Assembly: GCA_030527545.1 (NCBI GenBank)
Contig: JAUNAP010000003.1
Span: 1-64,000 of the forward strand
Reading direction: 5' to 3'
DNA length: 64,000 nt
Source of the DNA: Actinomycetaceae bacterium
GTDB taxonomy: Bacteria; Actinomycetota; Actinomycetes; Actinomycetales; Actinomycetaceae
Positions 27,343-40,483 of this stretch are shown piece by piece. The notes under the pieces were generated by a model. That model was not told the origin of the DNA and ran no database searches. It saw only the letters and a list, made by a program, of their open reading frames with translations. The position numbers and the translations under genes were made by a program. Each line of letters opens with the position of its first letter. Position 1 is the first letter of the stretch.

Positions 27343-27794
27343 CGCCTGCGGGTGTGTGCTGGGCCCCCTGCCTGTTGTTGGGTGGGGGGTCTGGTGTCTT
27401 TTGGGGGTGTGGGGGGTGGTTTTTGTTGTGTTTTCGGGGTTTGTGGGGTGTGTGGTGGGGGTCACGTGTTTTGGGTTTGACTCGGGTGTGGGGTCTGGGT
27501 AATGTTGTTGTCCGTTGCGCCGGGGCCGACCGGGTCAGGATCTGGGCTGGTGGGTTGTGGTGTTGGCCTTGCTTGTCGGGCTGGCTGCTTGTGGTGGCTG
27601 GTGTGGTGGGTGTGGGTGTGTTGTTTGTGTTCTCAACAGTGTGTCGAGTGTTTATGCTTGTTTATTTTGGTTGGGCGCTCGGTCTATCGTTGATGGGTCT
27701 GGGTGTCTGCCTCTGTTTATTGTTGGGATCGGCTGGCTGGTTGCTGTGCTGCTTGTGTGGTGTGGTGGCTGGTTGGTTGTTTTCTGGATGTTTT
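27343..27794. other. G/T-skewed rRNA leader region without genes
   Basis: About 450 bases with very few A or C on the plus strand (runs such as GGTGTGGGGGG and TTTTTGTTGTG). It contains the rRNA promoter candidate at 27477-27505. No credible coding sequence was seen; open frames here are low-complexity. Confidence 0.7.
27477..27505 (+). promoter_or_regulatory. rRNA operon promoter
   Basis: TTGACT (27477-27482), a 17-base spacer and TAATGT (27500-27505), about 290 bases before 16S. Confidence 0.6.
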
Positions 27795-32735
<4,941 letters not shown>

Positions 32736-32897
32736 AGCCGAAAATAAACAAGAACTATTGTTCATGCGCGTGCACTATTTTGTTTGCGGTCATGCTTACC
32801 GGCCCTGTTTAACTGGCCTTGGCACTTGTGGGTGTTGGGTTGGTGCCTGGTGTCCCTTGTTTTTGGGGGGGGGTTGGGTGTGGTTGGTGGTGTGGTT
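32736..32897. other. 23S-5S spacer
   Basis: A G/T-rich spacer with no tRNA or other gene recognised. Confidence 0.7.
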
Positions 32898-33015
32898 GTG
32901 TGGTGGTTATAGCGGTAGGGTCACGCCCGGTTCCGTTCCGATCCCGGTAGCTAAGCCTGCCAGCGCTGATGGTACTGCACTCCAGGGGGTGTGGGAGACT
33001 AGGTCGCTGCCACAC
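32898..33015 (+). rRNA. rrf: 5S ribosomal RNA
   Basis: 118 nt. GTGTGG and CCACAC close helix I. GGTCACGCCCGGTTCCGTTC and CGATCCCGGTAGCTAAGCC are conserved 5S segments, followed by the GATGGTACTGCA and GGGAGACTAGGTCGCTGCC arms. Confidence 0.92.
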
Positions 33016-33376
33016 GATCACGCTTCCTATCACCACCCAGCCCCCCTCTTATTTTTTGTTGTTTGGTTGTGTGGCCCGGGCCTGTGGCCTGGGGCCTGTG
33101 GCTTGGGGCCCGGCGTGGTGTGGGGCTGTGGCTTGGCCTTGGGGCAGAGGCTGGCCTGTGGCTTTGGGCTGGGGCTTGGGGCTTGGATTGGTCGCCTACC
33201 CTCACCCACCGCCCGACATCGTGGCCGCGTGTGCGACGTGGCTTGGTGGGATGCAGGCGGCGGCACACTCTGGGCATATGGGAACGTTTCTTCTCACGGC
33301 GCGGGCATGAGGGAAAAATAGTGGTGCCGTGGTGTTCAATAGGGGTGTTCCGTGACTCCTCTTTGAAAGCGGTCCC
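33016..33376. other. Region after 5S with GGCCTGTGGCTTGGGG-like tandem units
   Basis: A T-rich segment (TTATTTTTTGTTG at about 33049-33061) probably ends rRNA transcription, though no strong hairpin precedes it. From about 33070 to 33185 degenerate copies of a G/T/C unit (GGCCTGTGGCTTGGGG and variants) follow. No gene is supported. The last 100 bases should contain the promoter of the subtilase gene, but none is clear. Confidence 0.5.
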
Positions 33377-36300
33377 ATGAAGAGAATCTCTCAGGCAGTC
33401 GCGACGGTGGCGTTGCTCAGCCTCTCTGTGCTGGGAATGCCGGCGCCCGCGTCTGCGACACCAACGCAGGACCATCTAGCGCAGGTACAAGAATCGGCTA
33501 GCGGCGACGTGGGCGCGGCCCCATCGCAGCGCAAGGCCGACCTCATGGTCGATGTCGTCGTCATGCTCAAGAAGCAGCCGAGTTCGCCGGCTGCCTCGGT
33601 GGAGCAAGCTAACATCAAACTTCAGCGTGACCTAGCCAACCGGTGGCACCACGACTTCGGCTTTGAGGCGCGGCGCCACTTCGGCTATCTGGCTAACGGC
33701 ATGTCCGGGCGCATCAGCTCGCGCAATGCGCACAAACTCATGAAGCAACCCGAGGTTGCTTCGGTCAAGCGGGAACGCCGGTATAAGCCCGCCGAGCACG
33801 CCGCTCGCGATCTTGAGGGCGTTCAGCGCGCGTTTTCGCAGCGCGGAGTCGATGGCACGGGGATGGTCGTCGCCATCGTCGATACCGGCATCGACCCCCA
33901 GCACAAGGACATGCGCCTCGACGATTGTTCAAAGGCGAAGATCCAGAAGATCGACACGAGCCATCCGGAAGGTAATTTCTCGTGTAAGGTCCCGATGGGC
34001 TACAACTACGCCGACGAGAACTACACAGTTAAAGACACGACGGCCTCCCAGCACGGGATGCACGTGGCCGGTATCGTCGCCGCGAACGGTTCTGAGGGCG
34101 ACGCCCCTGCTTGGGACGCTCACCGTATCGACGGTGTCGCTCCGAACGCACAGCTGCTTGCAATGAAGGTGTTTTCCAACCACCAGGGGTCGACTGCTGG
34201 TGACGCCGATATCATCGCTGCTATTGAAGATTCGGTGAAGCTGGGTGCAGACGTCATTAATATGTCGCTGGGCTCCTCGAACGGTCAGAAGAATGCGTCT
34301 GACGGCATGTCGCGGGCGATTCAGACAGCACGACAGGCGGGTGTTATTACCGTTGTCGCTGCCGGTAATGAGGGGCTCAACTTCTCACCGGACGGCACGA
34401 CCGATGATGCGTTTGGCTTGTTCGACGACGGGACCGTGGGTTCCCCCGGCACCCAGGGATCTGCGTTTACGGTAGCGTCTCTCGATAATTCTCAAGTCAC
34501 ACAACCGCAGGGCTTCTACAACGACGGTACGGATCACGCCTTCGCTTACTTCCCACACGTGGGTGAGGCCGATGGATCTGCACATCGTGTCGTTGCCGTC
34601 GGTAAGGGGCGCGAACAGGACTATAAGGACAACGTGGATCTCACCGGTGCTTTCGCGCTTATCGAGCGTGGCGAGATCTCGTTTACCGAGAAGTTCCAGC
34701 GTGCGGTCGATCACGGCGCTTACGGGGTCATCGTCTATAACAACGTCTCCGGTTCGGAAGAGATGCCGGGAATGGCCGGCGTCGACGAGTTCGACGTGGT
34801 TGGCGCGTCGATAAGAAACGCCGACGGCCTTGCGATCCTCGAGGCAACAAAGAAGGGCGAGGTCACGCTGCGTTTGACGAAGGAGGTGGCGGCTGAGGAA
34901 TCCGCGAACGGTCTTAAGCCGTCGAACTTCACTTCATGGGGTACGACCCCTACTCTTGATTTTGAGCCTGAGATTGCGGGTATCGGTGGGAACGTCTACT
35001 CGACCCTCAATGACAACTCCTATGGGTCCATGTCGGGCACTTCGATGGCATCTCCCAACGTGGCGGGTCTCGTCACACTCATGATGGAGGATGCGAAGAA
35101 GACGATGCCGCAAGCGAGCGCGGCGCAGCGCATGGCGCACGCGGAAGCGGCACTCATGAATACTGCGCTGATTCCGACTCACGACGATATTCCATATGCG
35201 CCTCGACAGGTGGGGGCAGGTCTCGCCCGTGTCGATAAGGCCCTTGATACGGACGTTCTAGCCACCGTTGACTCCGTTCCCTCTGTCGCTTTGCGTGAGG
35301 TCAAGGGGCCGCGTCAATTTACCGTGACACTGACTAACTCGGGCACGCAGCCTCGCGTGTTTGATGTGCCTCGGCAGCAGGTCATCAACGAGTCGAACGC
35401 GAAGGGGCAGCAGACGATCACGTCGCTGTCAGCCGAGACGCTTACGGCCGATACCCGTGAAGTGACGGTGCCCGCCGGTGGTAGCGCATCGGTGACGTTC
35501 ACTCTGACGCCCGATACGTCTCGGCCACACTTCATTGAAGGCTGGGCAAGGTTTGAATCGAAGGACGCGAAGCAGCCCGACCTGTCTGTCCCCTATTTCG
35601 GTTTCGTGGGTGACTGGAACGCTGAGCCGATCGTGAAGGCCCCGGGTCAGCCCTGGAGCGACACTGACGATACGGAGACAGGCCTCGTATCGATGATCGA
35701 TGACGAGCCGGTGCTGTTCCGCAGCTCTGGTAGCGATGACGTCGCATGGTTGTCTCCGAACGGGGACGGCAAGCTTGATGAACTCATGTCGGATCTGCTG
35801 CTCATGCGTAACGCCTCGGATCTCGTGTACGAGATCGTCAAGGCCGATACAGGCGAGGTCGTCAAGATTTTGGGCCACGAGAATGACGTCGTGCGTCCGA
35901 CTTTGTCGATGCTCCAAGACGGTGCGGTTTCACCAGCGTACTCGGGCGTGGCATCGTCATGGGACGGTAAGCTGTACAACCCTCAGACGGGTCACGACGA
36001 GCCAGCACCCGACGGTGCCTACATCTATCGGGTAAGGACCCGATTGGGCGCAGCCTACGAGTGGCAGGTCATCAACATGCCTGTCAACGTTGACACCTCG
36101 GCGCCGAAGATCACCATCACGAGCGTAAAGAATGGTGTCGTGTCCTTCACCGTTACCGATGAAGGCTCGGGGCTTGAGGATCAACCGACTGTGGAGACAG
36201 TTGATGGTCGCAAGGTTGCGGTTAGTGGGTCGAACGGCACTTACACAGCAACACTGCCAGAGCCGGATGCCGCTTTCATTATCCGCGTGAGCGATAAGGC

Positions 36301-38794
36301 GGGTAATGAGGCCACGGTAACGCGTGCCCAGGGGAGTGGTCGACTGGTTCTCCTTGACCGAGCCGATCTGGAAAAGCCGCTGGGGCCTGCATCTCCGTCG
36401 GTCACCGACGACGCCGTGACGATCCGCGGTGCTGTCACAGATGACATTGTTCGTGTCGAAGTTAACGGCGAGGAAGCTGCTCTTGAAGAGGGCGTCTTCT
36501 CTGCCGAGGTAGCGCTTAAGACGGGGGAGAACGCCGTCAGTGTGGTTGGCTATGCATCCGACGGGCGTCAGCTTGCACACGAGGAACTGACGCTGCTTTA
36601 CGATAATCAGCCGCCTGTCATCGAGGTAACGAACCTCAATGAGAACAAGGCCCTTGAGGTTAGTGAGGACGGCTCGGTTCGTGTCGAAGGTAAGGTGACC
36701 GATGAGCGGGCTGGTGCTGCCGACATCAAGGTGACCGTCGTCGATCAAGAGGTCACTCTCAACGGCGATGGCACGTTTGCGGTGACGGTAACGCTTCCGG
36801 AGGGCGTGCCGTATGTGGCTATCGAAGCCGACGACGGGGTCAATCAGCAGAGCTATCTCGCGCCGATCTCGACATTCATGGACGATGAGAAGACGGCAGT
36901 GCTTGACCGCATGCCGGAGTTTACGAATCTCGTGTGCATGTTTGGGGCGTGCTTCGTCCCCAAGTCTGGTGAGGACGTCGGCCCCGACTTCTTTGTGCTG
37001 CGTGGCGTGGCAAAACCCGGGACGACGGTGACGATCCAGCCGGCATCGCGGGCGGGGGACAACGGTGAGATGGTCGATCCGGCGCCGTTGACAGCGGGCG
37101 AGGGCGAATTTGCCTTGCGCTTGCCGATGTTCACGGGAGATAACTCCTTTAATATCGTCGTCAAAGACGAGGCAGGGAAGGTCATCCTCGAGCAGCCGTT
37201 GTTGATCTCCTACGACAGGGTGGCGCCTACGCTCAGGGTCGATAATCCGACTCTGTACGGAGGGACGCTGTTTACGAACTCGGATACCACGCGTTTCACG
37301 GGCACTGCCTCGGATGACGGTTACGGTTATGCGCTATCGCTCAATGGCTCGCGCATCATCCAGCTCTACTACTCGGGGAAGGGTCCGGAGTCGAACGAGC
37401 GCACCTTCGATGAGGAAATTAAGGTCAAAGATGGCGATACCATTCAGGTGACTATCACCGATGGCACCAACTCGATGACCGCTCGTATTCCCGTCGTGGT
37501 CGATAAGGAAGCTCCGAAGGCCGAGATTACGGGTGTGGAAGACAATGAGATCATTGCCTCGCCGCGCGATGTAACGACGACGGTCACTGATCCTAATCTC
37601 GCTCGTATGCGTGTTCTCGTCGACGAGCAGGAGGTCGCTGCGCCGGTGACGTCTCTGGTCGCTGCGAAGGATACTGTCGACAGCCACTTGGTGACGGACG
37701 TACGTCCGCGGAATGACTCGGGTGAGGTCGTCGGTATTGGCGGTGCCTCCGTTGGCCGCGAGAAGACGGTCGCCGATGAGCCAGCTCCGGGCGAGGGAAA
37801 TTCAGAGCCGATCGACGAGGAGCTTATGAATCAGCTTCTGGAATCGATCATGGGCGCTGTCCCCGCCGAGGGTAAGGTCGATCCGGCCCATCCGACGCCG
37901 ACGACGCTCACGCATACGTTCTCGACTGAAGGTATGGCCCCAGGGGTCCACCGGGTGAGCGTTGAGGGTATTGATCTGGCGGGGAACCGGACGATCGAGA
38001 CTCGTTCGTTCATCGTCAAGGAGCCTGTTGACGTGTCCCCGGAGAACCCTGGTGCCGGTGACGGGACTATCGTGGAGGTCGATCGTGACGACCTTGCCGA
38101 CAATGACAAGCTCAAAGAATCGGTCGAGGATGCCCTTGGTGGTGACGTGACGATCGAGGTCGGAGGCGACGGTTCGCTCCACGAGGGACCGAACACGGTG
38201 ACGGTGATCGTGACTAATCCCGATGGGACGACGACGCGTCGTGACGAGGTCGTGACCGTAGTCGTGCGTGAACGCACGCTCACCGATAACGGTGTGGAGG
38301 CCACGGGTCCGTTCCGTAGCGACGACGCGCTCAAGGTCAGCCTGGAGCGGGTTGGCGAGATGACGACGGTGCGGATCGATCACCAGTCGGGTTTGGCAGA
38401 TGTGGAGGCGACCTTGCGTATCCCCGCTGCCCAGGGGGCATCGCTGTGTCGGGCCTTGCAGGATGGTAGCTGCGTTCCCGTAGCGGCCACGTGGGCCGAT
38501 GGTGCTTTCACGCTTCGCGGCACGGTTCCCTCGGTTTACGTGGTCACGGATCCGGGAGCGACACCTCCGAAGGGGCGTCCGCATGTGGGCGATGCGCTCA
38601 AGCCTGGGGTCGATCACCGTGGTGACGCCGGTGGCGATGGTCGCGTCCAGCACGCCGCGGCCAGTTCCGTGAACGGTGACAGCTCGGGTGATCTGGCGAA
38701 GACGGGCGCGAACGCGACCGGGATGTCTGCGCTGGCGGTCATGGGATTTGTTGCAGGGCTCGTGATGGTGCAGGCACGTCGACGCCGATCCTGA
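33377..38794 (+). CDS. Wall-anchored subtilisin-like protease (C5a-peptidase type), 1805 aa
   Basis: Signal peptide (residues 1-27, ending PASA) and a propeptide-like region precede an S8 protease domain: Asp169 in VAIVDTGID, His226 in QHGMHVAGIV (Thr of the usual HGTHVAG is Met), Asn331 in AAGNEG and Ser556 in GTSMASPNVAG. A PA domain (about residues 385-500) is inserted before the Ser, as in lactocepins and streptococcal C5a peptidase. Fn3-like and Ig-like repeats fill residues 620-1700. The tail carries LAKTG (1773-1777), a hydrophobic span and RRRRS, an LAxTG sortase signal. It probably degrades host or environmental proteins at the cell surface. It sits alone between the rRNA operon and a strong terminator. 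Confidence 0.92.
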   Translation: MKRISQAVATVALLSLSVLGMPAPASATPTQDHLAQVQESASGDVGAAPSQRKADLMVDVVVMLKKQPSSPAASVEQANIKLQRDLANRWHHDFGFEARRHFGYLANGMSGRISSRNAHKLMKQPEVASVKRERRYKPAEHAARDLEGVQRAFSQRGVDGTGMVVAIVDTGIDPQHKDMRLDDCSKAKIQKIDTSHPEGNFSCKVPMGYNYADENYTVKDTTASQHGMHVAGIVAANGSEGDAPAWDAHRIDGVAPNAQLLAMKVFSNHQGSTAGDADIIAAIEDSVKLGADVINMSLGSSNGQKNASDGMSRAIQTARQAGVITVVAAGNEGLNFSPDGTTDDAFGLFDDGTVGSPGTQGSAFTVASLDNSQVTQPQGFYNDGTDHAFAYFPHVGEADGSAHRVVAVGKGREQDYKDNVDLTGAFALIERGEISFTEKFQRAVDHGAYGVIVYNNVSGSEEMPGMAGVDEFDVVGASIRNADGLAILEATKKGEVTLRLTKEVAAEESANGLKPSNFTSWGTTPTLDFEPEIAGIGGNVYSTLNDNSYGSMSGTSMASPNVAGLVTLMMEDAKKTMPQASAAQRMAHAEAALMNTALIPTHDDIPYAPRQVGAGLARVDKALDTDVLATVDSVPSVALREVKGPRQFTVTLTNSGTQPRVFDVPRQQVINESNAKGQQTITSLSAETLTADTREVTVPAGGSASVTFTLTPDTSRPHFIEGWARFESKDAKQPDLSVPYFGFVGDWNAEPIVKAPGQPWSDTDDTETGLVSMIDDEPVLFRSSGSDDVAWLSPNGDGKLDELMSDLLLMRNASDLVYEIVKADTGEVVKILGHENDVVRPTLSMLQDGAVSPAYSGVASSWDGKLYNPQTGHDEPAPDGAYIYRVRTRLGAAYEWQVINMPVNVDTSAPKITITSVKNGVVSFTVTDEGSGLEDQPTVETVDGRKVAVSGSNGTYTATLPEPDAAFIIRVSDKAGNEATVTRAQGSGRLVLLDRADLEKPLGPASPSVTDDAVTIRGAVTDDIVRVEVNGEEAALEEGVFSAEVALKTGENAVSVVGYASDGRQLAHEELTLLYDNQPPVIEVTNLNENKALEVSEDGSVRVEGKVTDERAGAADIKVTVVDQEVTLNGDGTFAVTVTLPEGVPYVAIEADDGVNQQSYLAPISTFMDDEKTAVLDRMPEFTNLVCMFGACFVPKSGEDVGPDFFVLRGVAKPGTTVTIQPASRAGDNGEMVDPAPLTAGEGEFALRLPMFTGDNSFNIVVKDEAGKVILEQPLLISYDRVAPTLRVDNPTLYGGTLFTNSDTTRFTGTASDDGYGYALSLNGSRIIQLYYSGKGPESNERTFDEEIKVKDGDTIQVTITDGTNSMTARIPVVVDKEAPKAEITGVEDNEIIASPRDVTTTVTDPNLARMRVLVDEQEVAAPVTSLVAAKDTVDSHLVTDVRPRNDSGEVVGIGGASVGREKTVADEPAPGEGNSEPIDEELMNQLLESIMGAVPAEGKVDPAHPTPTTLTHTFSTEGMAPGVHRVSVEGIDLAGNRTIETRSFIVKEPVDVSPENPGAGDGTIVEVDRDDLADNDKLKESVEDALGGDVTIEVGGDGSLHEGPNTVTVIVTNPDGTTTRRDEVVTVVVRERTLTDNGVEATGPFRSDDALKVSLERVGEMTTVRIDHQSGLADVEATLRIPAAQGASLCRALQDGSCVPVAATWADGAFTLRGTVPSVYVVTDPGATPPKGRPHVGDALKPGVDHRGDAGGDGRVQHAAASSVNGDSSGDLAKTGANATGMSALAVMGFVAGLVMVQARRRRS

Positions 38795-38807
38795 TTGAGA
38801 CAGTGAT

Positions 38808-38848
38808 GAGCCGCGGGGAGGAGCGCTTGGTGTTCCTCCCCGCGGCTC
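38808..38848 (+). terminator. Terminator of the subtilase gene
   Basis: A perfect 15-bp stem, GAGCCGCGGGGAGGA (38808-38822) with TCCTCCCCGCGGCTC (38834-38848), followed by GTTTAT. Confidence 0.85.
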
Positions 38849-38973
38849 GTTTATCCACAAACCGATGCCGGGGTTTCCCAACGGGACTGCTACTTCGCTA
38901 GGGTGGACCTAGACCCGATCCCCTTAGACCCCCAAGTTCTTTACCCCCTATCCTTTCCCCTCAAGGAGCATCG

Positions 38974-39597
38974 ATGCCCCCGATCCCCCCTCGCACGTAT
39001 TCGCGCCTAGCCATCTTGGCTCTTGCTGGTGCATCCTCGGTTTTGCTGGCTGGATGCGGGATAATGTCCACGTCTTCTGCCCCTGCCACGACAACATCGT
39101 CAACACCGGCTAAGACTCCTGAAACGCTGGCCCCACCATCAGGACCGGTATGGCCCTACGCCGAAGCCACCGAACCACCCCAGATGCAACGCGTCGACTC
39201 CGCAGGCGCATGCGCCTTCGCCGAATACGCCCTACGCTTCATCCCCGAAGACCTCGCAAAAGGCCGCAGTCAGCGACTCGAAGAGCACTCATCGAAAGAC
39301 TGCGAAATCTGTTCCGATTGGATTACTTCGATACGCTATACACGCCAAGGCTTGCTATGGAGCCGGGGCAATGAAGTTCGTCAAGCGACGCTAACCCGAA
39401 GCGACGAACTCCAAGATTATTCCTCAGGCTGGGCTTGCGACTTTAGTGTGGACATAGGCCCTGGCGAATCGCGCGGAATTGACGACCCTTCGACAGAGCG
39501 GATCCCTGCACTCACTGGCGCGGCGTCCGTATACGTCCAGCACGAGGAAGAAGGATGGAAGCTCATCGATATCCGATACGGGGATGAAGATGAATAG
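38974..39597 (+). CDS. DUF6318-like lipoprotein, 207 aa
   Basis: A lipoprotein signal peptide ends in the lipobox LLAGC (Cys about 28), followed by a Ser/Thr/Pro-rich stretch (residues 32-65) and a globular domain with conserved Cys (GACAFAEYAL, DCEICSDW, GWACDF). The domain order matches the DUF6318 lipoproteins found repeatedly in Actinomycetaceae; the function is unknown. ATG 38974 follows CAAGGAG. A TAGGGT box near 38899 is a promoter candidate. Its end overlaps the next gene by eight bases, so the two form one translational unit. Confidence 0.75.
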   Translation: MPPIPPRTYSRLAILALAGASSVLLAGCGIMSTSSAPATTTSSTPAKTPETLAPPSGPVWPYAEATEPPQMQRVDSAGACAFAEYALRFIPEDLAKGRSQRLEEHSSKDCEICSDWITSIRYTRQGLLWSRGNEVRQATLTRSDELQDYSSGWACDFSVDIGPGESRGIDDPSTERIPALTGAASVYVQHEEEGWKLIDIRYGDEDE

Positions 39598-40444
39598 GCG
39601 CTTTTCGTTCTATGCTACTTGCCTCATAATTGTTTTGCTGTCATTTATTTCTCACGACGTCGCAGCAGCTATTGATGTCGACACGGACGGGAAGACGATA
39701 ACTGCAAAACTCACAAGACGAACATATCTACACGAGTATCCCCGTGGGCAGGCGAAAAAGCCACCTACCCGCAAGACGCGTCATGTGCGGCGGGTGGTCG
39801 CGCCTAGACGCTGGTACGACCCCAGACTCTCCAGCTTCATCGACGGCACCGGACCCCTCCACCCCACCTACGCCACCATGACCAACCTCCTCAACAACAA
39901 ACCCCCCAAACACCCCACCACACGACACCCCGCACCGACACCAGCCCCTCCACCCATCACCACCACAACCATCACCACCTACCTCGCCCACCACACCCTG
40001 CCCCCAGCCACCTTCCACATCCAACCCCCACACGGCCCCATCTTGACCAACAAACCCACCAACGCCTACTACACAACCACCCACCACACCCTTACTCTCA
40101 CCCTCAACACCACTCCCATCACCATTCACGCCCAAGCACTCGCCCACACCATCGACTGGGGAGACACCACGACCACCCACACGACCAGCCACGGGGCACC
40201 TTGGCCCACGATGGGCATCACCCACACCTACACCACGCCACCTGCCCACGACCCCGCCACCCCAAGTCGCGTCACCATTACTTCTCACACGACCTGGGAA
40301 GTGACCTACCTCGATCCCACCACCGGGATCTGGCATACCCTACCCACCACGTTGACCACCCAAGACGCCCACACCACACGCGAACTCGCTACCCACACCA
40401 CCTACCTCTACGACCCCACCCACGCACCCCCACAAGATCCGTGA
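39590..40444 (+). CDS. Secreted PKD-like protein, Thr/His/Pro-rich, 284 aa
   Basis: The N-terminal signal peptide or anchor (CLIIVLLSFISHDVAAA) leads to a basic segment and then to a domain containing IDWGDTTTTHTT and THTYTTP, which fits the PKD/Ig pattern ('DWGDGtt...HtYt.pG'). Nearly the whole second half (39820-40430) uses CAC, ACC, CCC and ACA codons, so Thr, His and Pro dominate and the plus strand is almost free of G. This is unlike every other gene here. Start ATG 39590 lies inside the lipoprotein gene; ATG 39584 is an alternative. PKD-like partners of DUF6318 lipoproteins are common in related genera; the role is unknown. Confidence 0.65.
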   Translation: MNRRFSFYATCLIIVLLSFISHDVAAAIDVDTDGKTITAKLTRRTYLHEYPRGQAKKPPTRKTRHVRRVVAPRRWYDPRLSSFIDGTGPLHPTYATMTNLLNNKPPKHPTTRHPAPTPAPPPITTTTITTYLAHHTLPPATFHIQPPHGPILTNKPTNAYYTTTHHTLTLTLNTTPITIHAQALAHTIDWGDTTTTHTTSHGAPWPTMGITHTYTTPPAHDPATPSRVTITSHTTWEVTYLDPTTGIWHTLPTTLTTQDAHTTRELATHTTYLYDPTHAPPQDP

Positions 40445-40483
40445 GCAGTCTTCGATTCTCCGTGGTGTGAGCCGTTTGAAGGG

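Noticed and set aside
25139..27465. Long minus-strand frames opposite gatA and gatB
   Set aside because: Shadow frames, rich in Arg/His, with no family resemblance.
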